Part shown: one piece after another, positions 35,107 through 43,718 of the stretch
Position numbering within the stretch: the stretch's first letter is position 1
Layout: every line of letters starts with the position of its first letter
The notes under the pieces: generated by a model
The model's input: the letters and a program-made list of their open reading frames with translations, nothing else
Told to the model about the DNA's origin: nothing
The model's database searches: none
Made by a program: the position numbers and the translations under genes
Source of the DNA: Collimonas antrihumi
Lineage (GTDB): Bacteria; Pseudomonadota; Gammaproteobacteria; Burkholderiales; Burkholderiaceae_D
Assembly (NCBI RefSeq): GCF_018304965.1
Contig: NZ_JAGQED010000002.1
Coordinates: 62,001 to 126,000 of the forward strand
DNA length: 64,000 nucleotides
Reading direction: 5' to 3'

Positions 35107-35974
35107 CTAAGCATCACCTTGAAGAGTGCCGCCGATCACATCACGCAACTCTTTGTCTCGAATCAGTACCCATGTACCGGCGATTACTAGACCCAGAAGA
35201 AGCCCAAGTACTGCAGCGATACTCTTTTTTGGATACGTAGCATTCTTTGGCACATAGATTGAAGTTACCGCTTTGGTATTAAATGTACGATAAGGACTGA
35301 GTTGCTCGTCGAGAGCGCTAATTTGATCTCGGAAGGTTCGTGTTTCTGAATCGTTCGATTTCAACATGCTGGTAAGCAGTATACTTTCAGAGAACTTACG
35401 CTCGATGTTGTTGGATGTTTTTGCTCGGTTGATCGGATCAAGAATAGCTTGGCGTTCATCTTCAATTTTCCGATACGAGCTTGTGGCATCATCCAAATTC
35501 TTTTTTAACCTGGTAACCGACGGTGTAAGAAGTTGATTGTGTTCATTTTGAAGAAATTGAAATGCAGCCTGTAAATTTTCTTTAGCTTCTTCGCGAGAGT
35601 GGCCTTTCACCGTCATTTCTACGAGGTTCCCCCCCCTTTGCCATAGTGGCATTTAGCGATTTTTTTATCAGATCACTTCGGTCGCTGATCGATTCGTCAG
35701 TGGGTAAATTTTGCGATTGTAAAACCTGAGAAACAAAGCCGGGAAATTTAATCCGCTGAATCACGTTATTTGGATCAGCGAGCAAATTACCTGCTCCGCC
35801 AACTTGGCCAATCTGAAATAACAACGTCGCTGGCCACTGCTTGGGAATCATGAATGCAATCCCGACTGCAACCACCGCCCCTAGTAGCCCGCACGCTAGA
35901 AAGAGCGCAGTGTGACGTTTTAGCGCATGAAATAATGTGCGATGCGATACCTGCGAATTTACGGGAATGGTCAT
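35107..35974 (-). pseudogene. Wzz-family chain length determinant protein, frameshifted at a G8 tract
   Basis: Two overlapping minus-strand frames together encode a complete Wzz/PCP-type protein of about 290 residues. The first (ATG 35974) has an N-terminal helix (TALFLACGLLGAVVAVGIAF) and a periplasmic start (PKQWPATLLFQIGQVGG) and reads as far as LNATMAKGG. The second continues as NLVEMTVKGHSREEAKENL, a coiled region, and a final helix (IAAVLGLLLGLVIAGTWVLI). The frames join at a run of eight G on the coding strand (35629-35636). With seven G the protein would read through. It is either a fixed mutation, a sequencing slip or a phase-variable gene. It stands alone, 4 kb from the EPS locus. 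Confidence 0.75.
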
Positions 35975-36245
35975 TGGAAATGTATTGTAACTGTCAGAAA
36001 TGGTGAATGTTACATGAGGCCATTGCCTCCAAGATTGCAGCATTGCATATTTAGCAAAGTTTAACACATGCAACAGATGCCGGATTGGCTCTTCCATGCA
36101 TGTCAAATTCAATTAGATTTCTGGGAGTATCGAAGCGGAAACCGTGGTAATGAACGTGGTAACTCCTCTAGCGATACCCGGTAGATTAAGCATTGGCGAG
36201 GCCCGCAGGCGATAATATGAATGACACCACTCCAAAATACCTTGA

Positions 36246-36266
36246 CTCCCAGGCTTGGCCTGGGAG
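36246..36266. other. Perfect 9-bp hairpin
   Basis: CTCCCAGGC (36246-36254) pairs with GCCTGGGAG (36258-36266) around a TTG loop. No T-run follows. It is the only feature seen in the gene-free stretch 35975-36339. Confidence 0.5.
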
Positions 36267-36339
36267 CCCTTCTAAAACAAATGCTTATCTAGCATATTGT
36301 TCTCCGTGACTGGTACACAAGCTTAATCGTTAGAAGACC

Positions 36340-36789
36340 ATGCTCTTCCGTGCGCTCATAGCCTTCGTTGCCCTGCCGGGCGTGGTTGCGATCCTCGTTC
36401 CGCTGTTTTGGCTCTTCTCGACTTCGCACACCACTCTGGTTCACCCTTTGGGTCTCTTGCCCCTGCTAGCCGGCTTTGCGGTCTTGCTGTGGTGCGTGCG
36501 TGAGTTCTACGTCTCTGGAAAAGGAACGCTTGCTCCCTGGGCGCCGCCCGCCCGTTTGGTTGAAACGGGGCCCTACCGTTACTCGCGCAACCCGATGTAC
36601 GTCGCAGTGACATTGGCATTGCTCGGCTGGGCAGCCGCGTTCGGCTCCCGGGGTTTGCTCATCTATGCTCTCGTCGTAGCCGTGGCGTTTCATCTACGTG
36701 TCGTGCTCGGCGAAGAGCCTTGGTTGTCGCGTACCCACGGCAGTCAGTGGCTGCGGTACCGGAGCCGGGTTCCGCGTTGGTTCTGGTGA
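36340..36789 (+). CDS. Isoprenylcysteine methyltransferase (ICMT/PEMT)-like membrane protein
   Basis: A 149-residue membrane protein with four or five helices. The signature LVETGPYRYSRNPMYVAVTLALLG and the later GEEPWLSRTHGSQWLRYRSRVPRW (E..L...G..Y..Y..V.R.) are the cofactor-binding hallmarks of the ICMT/phospholipid methyltransferase group. The bacterial substrate is unknown (lipid or small molecule). AGAAG lies just upstream of ATG 36340. Its stop is 16 bases from the end of the convergent thermonuclease gene. Confidence 0.85.
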   Translation: MLFRALIAFVALPGVVAILVPLFWLFSTSHTTLVHPLGLLPLLAGFAVLLWCVREFYVSGKGTLAPWAPPARLVETGPYRYSRNPMYVAVTLALLGWAAAFGSRGLLIYALVVAVAFHLRVVLGEEPWLSRTHGSQWLRYRSRVPRWFW

Positions 36790-36804
36790 AGCCTAAAACT
36801 TCAA

Positions 36805-37326
36805 TTATGGACAGCCGTACATCTTGCGCCCGTTCACCCATCGATAACGGCCACCACGCGGCCCGACATGGCAAGTTGCATCCTGCGAACCGGCGTACCG
36901 GAAACGCCAGGGCGGGACAGGATGCGGATCTGACCATAATCCAACTCTGTTGTTACGTGCCGTTATCTCAAGCGCCTTCAGATCACGATCCTTTTGCCGG
37001 AAAGCCCAGGCCATGCCGCGTTCAAGCTGGGCCCGGCTTGCATCGATGCCGTTGCAGCGCACCGTCGCAACGGTGCGGTTGAAGCGGTCGATGGCTTCTG
37101 CCTTGTATTGCACATCCTTGCCAAAGCATAGCTGGTGCAGAGATCGCCTGGCCTGAGGGCCGAACGCTTGTTTCATTTCCGGCGCATCGATGCCGGCCAG
37201 GCGCAGCTGGAGCCGCTTCGGGCCGACTTGCAGCGTCAAGCTGTCGCCGTCACCCACGTTCACAACTTCATGCGCGTAGGTAGCCTGCAGCGCGATTAGC
37301 AGTAAAGTGACAATCAATATTCTCAT
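36805..37326 (-). CDS. Secreted thermonuclease-family protein
   Basis: A 173-residue exported SNase-like nuclease. A signal peptide (MRILIVTLLLIALQATYA) precedes the OB-fold: VVNVGDGDSLTLQVG, LQLRLAGIDAPEMKQ (Arg/Asp catalytic area), RFNRTVATVRCNGIDA, LERGMAWAFRQK. The C-terminal 25 residues (CHVGPRGGRYRWVNGRKMYGC) form a Cys-bounded tail often seen in proteobacterial periplasmic nucleases of this family. Convergent with the ICMT-like gene. Confidence 0.88.
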   Translation of the reverse strand: MRILIVTLLLIALQATYAHEVVNVGDGDSLTLQVGPKRLQLRLAGIDAPEMKQAFGPQARRSLHQLCFGKDVQYKAEAIDRFNRTVATVRCNGIDASRAQLERGMAWAFRQKDRDLKALEITARNNRVGLWSDPHPVPPWRFRYAGSQDATCHVGPRGGRYRWVNGRKMYGCP

Positions 37327-37423
37327 TTACACTGTAGTGGCATCCAGCGGTAAAAGCGAGCAGCGTAGGGAAGGCGGTGCCGGCCTTGGCGCTGCTGATC
37401 CGACAGCTTACAGGGGAGCGATC

Positions 37424-38119
37424 ATGAAGAATATAAGGGGTATCGTATTTGATCTCTACGGCACGCTGTTCGATGTGCATTCAGTCGCAGCGGCCTGCGA
37501 TACCTATCATCGAGGCCGGGGACGCGAAATCAGCCTGGTCTGGCGACAGAAGCAGCTTGAGTACACCTGGCTGCGCAGCCTGATGGGTGATTACGTCGAT
37601 TTCGAACAGGCCACCCGCGATGCCCTGGCGTTTACTTCCAGGCAGCTCCAGCTACCTCTTGACGAGGCGGCGCGTACCGCGCTCTGCGAGGAATATCTCA
37701 AGATAAAACCGTATCCCGAAGTACCGGACGCGCTTGCAAGGTTGCAGGCGATGGGGCTGCCGCTCGCCATCCTGTCCAACGGTTCTGTCAATTCGATTCG
37801 CAGCGTGGTAGCGGCATCCGGCCTCGGTCTGCGTTTCAAGCATCTGATCAGTGCCGATGATGCGCAAATTTTCAAGCCGCACAGCAGTGTTTACAAGCTG
37901 GCCGAGCAACAGTTGAATTGCGATTGTTCTGAGCTGTTGTTCGTCTCGTCAAATGCATGGGACGCTTCCGGCGCGCGGCATTTCGGTTATCCGGTATGTT
38001 GGATCAACCGGGCCGGCAATGCGTTTGACGAGCTTGGGCAGTCTCCTGATCATGTCGTGCAAGGACTGGATCAGTTGGCGGATTGGATGGCGGCGCAGCT
38101 GATCGTCTCTCGATCATAA
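37424..38119 (+). CDS. Haloacid dehalogenase, type II
   Basis: A 231-residue HAD-superfamily enzyme. Motif I is VFDLYGTLFDVHS with nucleophile Asp11, motif II lies at AILSNGS, motif III Lys at FKPHSSVYKLAEQ, and motif IV at FVSSNAWDASGARHFGYPVCWINR, a wording characteristic of (S)-2-haloacid dehalogenases. The enzyme hydrolyses short 2-haloalkanoic acids to hydroxy acids; other HAD substrates are possible. GGGGAG lies 6 bases before ATG 37424. Confidence 0.9.
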   Translation: MKNIRGIVFDLYGTLFDVHSVAAACDTYHRGRGREISLVWRQKQLEYTWLRSLMGDYVDFEQATRDALAFTSRQLQLPLDEAARTALCEEYLKIKPYPEVPDALARLQAMGLPLAILSNGSVNSIRSVVAASGLGLRFKHLISADDAQIFKPHSSVYKLAEQQLNCDCSELLFVSSNAWDASGARHFGYPVCWINRAGNAFDELGQSPDHVVQGLDQLADWMAAQLIVSRS

Positions 38120-38133
38120 CTAGCGCCTTAGTC

Positions 38134-38847
38134 TTATCGGGGAAAGTATTTGATGATTCCCTCAAGAAGCATTCGAACGTCATAAAACAGCGTGCCTATT
38201 TCAACGGTAATGATGAACAGCACTGCCTGAAAGGCTGCGGGATAACGATTCAACAGCATGTCGCAATGGCGGCCATATAGCTTGATCACGCCAGCGCGAG
38301 TGCTAAGCGCGACGCATGCGATTCCCAAGAATGCACCCGCCAAAATATCGGTTGGGTAATGCAAGCCGAGGTATATCCGTGGCAGGGCAATGAAGATCAG
38401 CACATAGAAATAGAGCAGGGATCCAGCCATTCTTGAAATCAGAAAAACCCCGGTGGCGAGACTGAAAAACAAAGTGGCGTGATCGCTGGGAAAAGAATTC
38501 CATATGTATAAAGCCTGACTTTCCGGTGCTGCCAGTCCGACGTACGTATGATGAATCAGCGCAGCGTTTGCAAACGGGCGCGGCTGATATGGGCCGATGT
38601 TGTTCGCGCCTCTGGCAATGAAGACGGCAATGACGCAACCGATCAAGGTCGCGATAATGATCTCCCTGGTGTTTGATTTTGGATCCGTATCTCTAAACCA
38701 GAAATACCAAAGCAAAGCCATGATGGGCAAGCCTTTGAACAGATCCGAGCCGGAAATATAGTGAACGATTTGATTGAACGGCGCTGACATCGATGTGAAT
38801 TGCGCCAGCCAATCCATCACGGAAATATTCATATAATTGTTCCACAT
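38134..38847 (-). CDS. PAP2-family membrane phosphatase
   Basis: A 237-residue polytopic membrane phosphatase. The three PAP2 motifs are present: the Arg-Pro of the first motif in GPYQPRPFANAA, PSDHATLFFSLA (PSGH-like, with D for G) and RIYLGLHYPTDILAG. GGGAGG precedes ATG 38847. Family members dephosphorylate lipid phosphates, including undecaprenyl pyrophosphate. Its position beside the EPS locus would fit recycling of the lipid carrier, but this is inference. Convergent with the dehalogenase gene. Confidence 0.88.
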   Translation of the reverse strand: MWNNYMNISVMDWLAQFTSMSAPFNQIVHYISGSDLFKGLPIMALLWYFWFRDTDPKSNTREIIIATLIGCVIAVFIARGANNIGPYQPRPFANAALIHHTYVGLAAPESQALYIWNSFPSDHATLFFSLATGVFLISRMAGSLLYFYVLIFIALPRIYLGLHYPTDILAGAFLGIACVALSTRAGVIKLYGRHCDMLLNRYPAAFQAVLFIITVEIGTLFYDVRMLLEGIIKYFPR

Positions 38848-40220
38848 GATGCTACCTCCCTTTGATCATATTGTTTGAGTATCCGGCTCGAATGCTTGAG
38901 AGCATGCCGTCTTCCTCGGTTTTTTTTCGTCAGCAAACTTCGCCATCGATGATGATTTCATCCTTCGTCTGACGACTTGCAAAGTGATTCCCCACCGCAA
39001 TTTTATTGCTCTGCATAATCATTTTTAATGCGCCGGATATTTTACAAAATTGTGCCTTGCACAATTAAATATTTAAACGATACTGATAGCTAATGGCGAT
39101 CTTGAAAATATTCCACAAGCCTCAATGACGCATTCTTCATTTCAAATTCGTGAAATTCTGATGCATGAATATTGGATAAATAATATCTCACACATTCCAA
39201 TAATCTTTCGCATTAAGTTGCTTTTATTTTTTTGTGTTGTTTGTCTGTGTTTCCCGTTCTATAAGGGTTTGGAAGCATTTTTAATGAAACTCTTTTGATC
39301 GGATCCATGTCAAATCCCCATATTTCCTGTGCAGGAAATTTTGATGCCGCCAGGCACTCAGACGATCGGTGCTCTAGTTGTTAATGTGAAAATCGATGTG
39401 TGACAAAGTGTAAGAGGTTTGTTCTGAAATGAACCCGCAGGATAAATTGAAGTCAGTAGTTGGCGTGTTTATGCTGTGATGCAGCATGTGCACAAAACTC
39501 ATTTTCATGTCGAAAAGTCGAATCAATTTCTCTTCCCCCTGTTTTAAAAGAAGCATGGGCCGTGGAAATCATCCCCGACTTTACTCAGATTCCTGATATC
39601 AGCCAGCACCAGGCTTGATATGTGTTTTGCTAAAGGAAAGATCATGCAAAAAAGACCTCTCTTTGATGCGCCGCGCGTCAAATTCAAACTGCAATTCCCT
39701 CAAGATGACAAGGCACACGGCGGCTGCCCATAAGGTCAGCGCAAGCGTTCGGCTGAAGCCGATAGCAGTGTGACAAACATTGCGCAAGGACTCTTGCATA
39801 AGTCGTGCATAAGTCGAAAACACACCTTGCATCCTATTCATCATTTTTTCTTTCCGTTTCTGTAGTTGTCTTTGTGTCTCTGGCGGAGCTTGATGTAGAT
39901 GCCGATGTACGGCTTTTGCGTGACTTCAAGCCAGCCATGAAGAATAACGGTGTTGATCGCTGGTGTTATGTACGTTTCCGTACTGAGCACGTCGATTGTT
40001 TAGTTTACTTTGCGTACTGCGATCACCGTCGGCTTGAATCTTTTGAAAGATTCGATGCTATGTCCGTTTTCATTCTTCCGATCAGATTGAACTGGTTTGA
40101 ACTGACTTTCCCATTTATTTTTTTGCAGTTTTTTTTGCAAGGAAAAATTTTTATCAAATGTTCAGTGAAGTCGAGCCGATAAATGCTTGGCGTGAATCCA
40201 TGCACTAGAAAAGGTATGTC
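38848..40220. other. Long AT-rich leader region upstream of the EPS locus
   Basis: This 1.37-kb stretch has lower GC than its surroundings and no gene that I can support with confidence (see the weak candidate at 39599-39844). It holds an 8-bp stem AATTGTGC / GCACAATT at 39048-39066, an 11-bp direct repeat TGCATAAGTCG at 39795-39805 and 39806-39816, and several A/T tracts. It probably carries the EPS promoter and regulator sites. Confidence 0.5.
39599..39844 (-). CDS. Possible small membrane protein, unrecognised
   Basis: An 81-residue frame starting ATG ATG at 39844 with GGAAAG about 9 bases upstream. One hydrophobic segment (TLALTLWAAAVCLVIL) could cross the membrane; the rest is basic. 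I recognise no family. It lies antisense to EPS transcription in the long leader region, contains the 11-bp direct repeat, and could be spurious. Confidence 0.25.
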   Translation of the reverse strand: MMNRMQGVFSTYARLMQESLRNVCHTAIGFSRTLALTLWAAAVCLVILRELQFEFDARRIKERSFLHDLSFSKTHIKPGAG

Positions 40221-41510
40221 ATGAACAAACAAAAAAAGCGTAGTACGGAATTTTTCCGGCTTCCATGGAAAACCATTTTCCTGATCCCAATGTGCTCCTG
40301 GGTGCCGGTCCTGGCCGTCGCTAACGATCTGGTGCCGACGGACGTCATGCCGCCGCCTGATGTCATCACGCCAACGCCCGATGCCATCAGGCCGTATGTT
40401 GGCTACGGCATCAGCTACGACGATAATTTACTGGGGTTGGAAAATAGTGCCGCTGCGCAAGCCATGGGGATCGGTAGCAATCTCTCGGACTACACGCGCA
40501 GGCTGCAGTTAGGTCTCATCGCAGACAAGACCATCAGCCAACAGCATCTGACGGCGAGTGTGAATCTCGCCAATGTCGAATACGACAGATTCCGCCAGCT
40601 TGATCATATGGACAAGAATTTGGCTGCCAATTGGAATTGGCATGCAGGTCCACACGTTGAGGGCAATGTCGGCGTCACTTATTCGCAAGGACTGACTCCT
40701 TTCATCGATTTCCATTTGCTGGAAAAAAATATACGTACGCAAGAGAGCGCCTACGTTGACGGCTCCTGGCAGTTCCATCCGAGCTGGCGCGTACGCGCCG
40801 GTTTGGTGCACAGCAAATTGTCGTATGACCTGGCATCGCAACAGCCGGCGGATAACACTCAGAATCAAACCGAGGTAGGGCTCGACTACCTGGCCGCCAC
40901 TGGCAGCACTATCGGCGTCCAGTTGCGCCATACGCGCGCCAATTTTCCAAATCCGGAACAAGACGCCGGCCTGCAGGTATTCAACGGCTATGACCAGAAT
41001 GAAATAAAAGGCAAGGTCGACTGGCAGTTGACCGGAAAGACGAAGTTGCACTTTTTAGGCGGCTGGGTCAGCAGGACGCAAGACGCATCTTCCATCAGAA
41101 ATTTTAGCGGCATAAATTCGCGTGTCTCGGCAGACTGGTCACCTACCGGAAAGATCGATCTTACCGTCGCCGGATGGCGGGAAATCGGCGCCGTGGACGA
41201 TCTGTCGACTGTCTACTCCGTTAATCACGGCGCCAGCATTGCGTCGGCCTGGCAATACTCGGAAAAAATTCGCCTGATAGCGCAATTCAAATATCAGAAA
41301 CGTGATTTCAGCCAATCGATAGTGTCCGGCACCCCCGGCTCTCCGAATCAAAACGATGTGTTGCGCAACACTGCGCTGACAATGGTTTACAACCCGACAC
41401 AGCGCTGGCAGGTCCAACTGTCGGGCATCCGCAGCACGCGAGCTTTAACCAGTACGCCAGGCGGGTATGTGAATAACGGCGTGATGCTGAACACACGCTA
41501 CGCGTATTGA
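40221..41510 (+). CDS. epsL: EpsL-like outer membrane exopolysaccharide protein
   Basis: A 429-residue exported protein. A basic N-terminus and signal peptide (residues about 12-35, ending VLAVAND) precede a series of amphipathic beta strands ending in an aromatic residue (NNGVMLNTRYAY), as expected of an outer membrane barrel. The opening IRPYVGYGISYDDNLLGL, repeated strand-turn pattern and ending match the EpsL family of methanolan-type and exosortase-associated EPS loci. The precise role (secretion or attachment of polymer) is unknown. First gene of the locus. Confidence 0.82.
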   Translation: MNKQKKRSTEFFRLPWKTIFLIPMCSWVPVLAVANDLVPTDVMPPPDVITPTPDAIRPYVGYGISYDDNLLGLENSAAAQAMGIGSNLSDYTRRLQLGLIADKTISQQHLTASVNLANVEYDRFRQLDHMDKNLAANWNWHAGPHVEGNVGVTYSQGLTPFIDFHLLEKNIRTQESAYVDGSWQFHPSWRVRAGLVHSKLSYDLASQQPADNTQNQTEVGLDYLAATGSTIGVQLRHTRANFPNPEQDAGLQVFNGYDQNEIKGKVDWQLTGKTKLHFLGGWVSRTQDASSIRNFSGINSRVSADWSPTGKIDLTVAGWREIGAVDDLSTVYSVNHGASIASAWQYSEKIRLIAQFKYQKRDFSQSIVSGTPGSPNQNDVLRNTALTMVYNPTQRWQVQLSGIRSTRALTSTPGGYVNNGVMLNTRYAY

Positions 41511-41521
41511 GGCAAGAAAAA

Positions 41522-42904
41522 ATGACCGAGAATGACATCCCGCTGGTTTCCTTCTTTAAGCGCCTGCTTGATCCGGCCATTATTCTGGGCTCTTTGTATC
41601 TGGTTATCATGGCAAAGGAGGAGGTATTCACCGGCGACTACCTGGTGCTGATGATTATCGCGTTCTTCATTTCCTCGTATATCTATGAACAGATCGACCT
41701 GTACCGTACCCTGCACATCGGAAAGCAGCTTGGGTATGCCGGCGATATATTCCTTGGCTGGGTGATCATTGCTGCCGTGCTGGTGTTGATGGGGCAAGTT
41801 ACCGGGTTGCGCTATGAGTTCTCCGATAGCGTTATTTGGACCTGGTTTGTGCTCGCGCCTTTCGCGCTTCTGCTGAGCCGCTTGACAGCGCATGTGCTGG
41901 TATTCAATTTCGGGAAAAAGGTTGAGGTCAGGTCGGCAGTGATTGTCGGCTGCAATGAACCCGGGGTGGATATTCTCAAATGCCTCACAACCGGCAGCAA
42001 CACCGGCATCGACATGCGCGGATTTTTCGACGATCGCGATCAAGCCAGCCGGCCGGCCGAGCTGCACACGCCGTATCTCGGCACCTTCGCAGATGTCGGA
42101 TCTTATGTGCGCGAGCACAAAATCAAGACGATATTCATTTGTTTGCCAATGTCGGCGCAGCCGAGAGTGCTGGCCTTGATGGAAGAACTGCGCGATACGA
42201 CCGCTTCGGTTTACTTCGTACCCGACATCTACACCTTCGGACTCATACAGGCGCGCCTCGATCATGTCGGCGGCATCCCGGTAATCGGTATCTGCGAAAC
42301 GCCGTTCACCGGTCTGCGCGGAGTGGTGAAGCGCGGCAGCGACATTGTCCTGGCGCTGTTGATCCAGATCATTCTGCTGCCGATCATGGTGGTAATTGCG
42401 ATAGGCGTAAAGCTTTCTTCGCCCGGCCGTATCATTTTCGCCCAGCGTCGATACGGATTGAACGGAGAGGAGATCGTGGTCTATAAATTTCGCTCGATGA
42501 CCGTCTCCGAGGATGGCGCCGTAGTCAATCAGGCTAAAAAAAACGATGCGCGCGTGACACGGTTCGGCAGTTTTCTTCGTCGGACGTCGCTTGACGAGTT
42601 GCCTCAGTTTTTCAATGTGCTGCAAGGCCGCATGAGTATCGTCGGCCCGCGTCCGCATGCTATCGCTCACAACGAGATGTACCGCAAGCTGATCCAGGGA
42701 TACATGTTGCGGCATAAGGTCAAGCCGGGAATTACCGGATGGGCGCAGGTGAACGGTTACCGCGGGGAGACCGATACCTTGGAAAAAATGCGCTCGCGGA
42801 TTGAATTCGATCTGGAGTATTTGCGTAACTGGTCGTTAGCGTTGGATTTGTGGATTATCGCCCGCACCGTCAAGGAAGTGTTGAAAAAGGACGGCGCGTA
42901 CTAG
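41522..42904 (+). CDS. epsB: EpsB/WcaJ-type undecaprenyl-phosphate glucose phosphotransferase
   Basis: A 460-residue polyprenyl glycosylphosphotransferase that starts the repeat unit by moving glucose-1-phosphate from UDP-glucose to undecaprenyl phosphate. Four N-terminal helices, a CoA-binding-like domain (SAVIVGCNEPGVDILK), a fifth helix (ALLIQIILLPIMVVIAIGVK) and the catalytic C-terminus (GRIIFAQRRYGLNGE, YKFRSMTV, RRTSLDELPQFFNVLQGRMS, VGPRPHAIAHNEMYR, KVKPGITGWAQVNGYRGETD) are all seen. GAGGCAAG lies just before ATG 41522. It is equivalent to GumD of xanthan synthesis. Confidence 0.93.
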   Translation: MTENDIPLVSFFKRLLDPAIILGSLYLVIMAKEEVFTGDYLVLMIIAFFISSYIYEQIDLYRTLHIGKQLGYAGDIFLGWVIIAAVLVLMGQVTGLRYEFSDSVIWTWFVLAPFALLLSRLTAHVLVFNFGKKVEVRSAVIVGCNEPGVDILKCLTTGSNTGIDMRGFFDDRDQASRPAELHTPYLGTFADVGSYVREHKIKTIFICLPMSAQPRVLALMEELRDTTASVYFVPDIYTFGLIQARLDHVGGIPVIGICETPFTGLRGVVKRGSDIVLALLIQIILLPIMVVIAIGVKLSSPGRIIFAQRRYGLNGEEIVVYKFRSMTVSEDGAVVNQAKKNDARVTRFGSFLRRTSLDELPQFFNVLQGRMSIVGPRPHAIAHNEMYRKLIQGYMLRHKVKPGITGWAQVNGYRGETDTLEKMRSRIEFDLEYLRNWSLALDLWIIARTVKEVLKKDGAY

Positions 42905-43061
42905 TTTGAGTCTGAGTCCGAGTCCGCCAGCGTTGAAAACAATGTCTCGCAAGACATGGAAATTCTTGCGGAAAATATTTTAGTAACGAGCGCTCAGTTT
43001 CCCGAGTGTCCTGCAACACAAGTCAATGCTGCATTCGATGCGGTGTTTAGGAGAGAAGATC

Positions 43062-43589
43062 ATGCAAAGAGCCATGTTGTTAGTGAGTCTCGCATTAGTG
43101 GTTTCCTGCAGTGCTGCCGTAGCGGCAACGCCGGTGTTTCAACTCAACACGTCAGAGGCGGGCGCATCGCACTTGCAGGCAATCGACACTTATCCATCAA
43201 AGGTCGAGCGCACGGATCCGAATAAAGCTATGCCAACAACATTGACGCCTCATCCGGCACGCGCTGCTCCGGCCGTTCCCGTTATTTTTAGTGAAACGAG
43301 AGAATCGAGCAATGTCTGGCGCGCCGCCAATACGGTACCAGTGGCTTTTTCACGAAATGCCGATGACGGCGCCGCACCCGGGAAGGTGTCTTCCGACCTG
43401 AATAATTCAGACGATCTGCTGTTTTATTTCCTCAAGAATTTCGAGGCGCAACCACGGGAAAAACCCGGAAGCTGGGCGCTGCTCCTGGTCGGGCTCTGCT
43501 TCGTGCTGTATCAGGTACGCCGTCGTCCCATGCGGACATCGCTTGGCTTCTTTGCCGGGTCGAAACACATCGGACAATTGGGCACTTGA
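43062..43589 (+). CDS. Exported protein with PEP-CTERM-like C-terminus
   Basis: A 175-residue protein with a signal peptide (QRAMLLVSLALVVSCSAAVAA) and a low-complexity Pro/Ala/Ser/Thr body. The C-terminal region EKPGSWALLLVGLCFVLYQV followed by RRRP has the three parts of a PEP-CTERM sorting signal (motif, hydrophobic helix, Arg cluster) but with EKP in place of PEP, and about 20 further residues after the Arg cluster. AGGAGAG lies 7 bases before ATG 43062. Placed between epsB and epsD. Probably held at the inner membrane or processed by an exosortase encoded elsewhere; none is in this locus. Function unknown. Confidence 0.7.
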   Translation: MQRAMLLVSLALVVSCSAAVAATPVFQLNTSEAGASHLQAIDTYPSKVERTDPNKAMPTTLTPHPARAAPAVPVIFSETRESSNVWRAANTVPVAFSRNADDGAAPGKVSSDLNNSDDLLFYFLKNFEAQPREKPGSWALLLVGLCFVLYQVRRRPMRTSLGFFAGSKHIGQLGT

Positions 43590-43718
43590 TGTCTCGTAGG
43601 GCGTCGGTTTTCTTCAGTCCGAAGAAGAAGTGCAGAAAAATTGCATAGAAAGTGCATGGATGAAATCTGCTTTATTTATAGGAATCGAATTTTGAGTAGC
43701 TTTGAGCAGTTCGACTAT

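Noticed and set aside
36246-36266. Terminator call for the 9-bp hairpin.
   Set aside because: No T-run follows on either strand and no gene ends just before it; listed only as a hairpin.
34640-36339. tRNA-Ser as an integration site for a genomic island.
   Set aside because: No integrase gene and no duplicated tRNA 3' end were noticed in the following 30 kb.
39374-39556. Small minus-strand frame of 60 codons in the EPS upstream gap.
   Set aside because: No ribosome site, no family, and AT-rich random-like composition.
41498-42715. A 405-codon open frame opposite epsB.
   Set aside because: Composition is His/Gln/Arg-rich and no motif is visible; epsB is certain.
42902-42927. 6-bp repeats GAGTCT/GAGTCC after epsB as a further junction repeat.
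   Set aside because: Only three short units with changes; too weak to count with the longer repeats.
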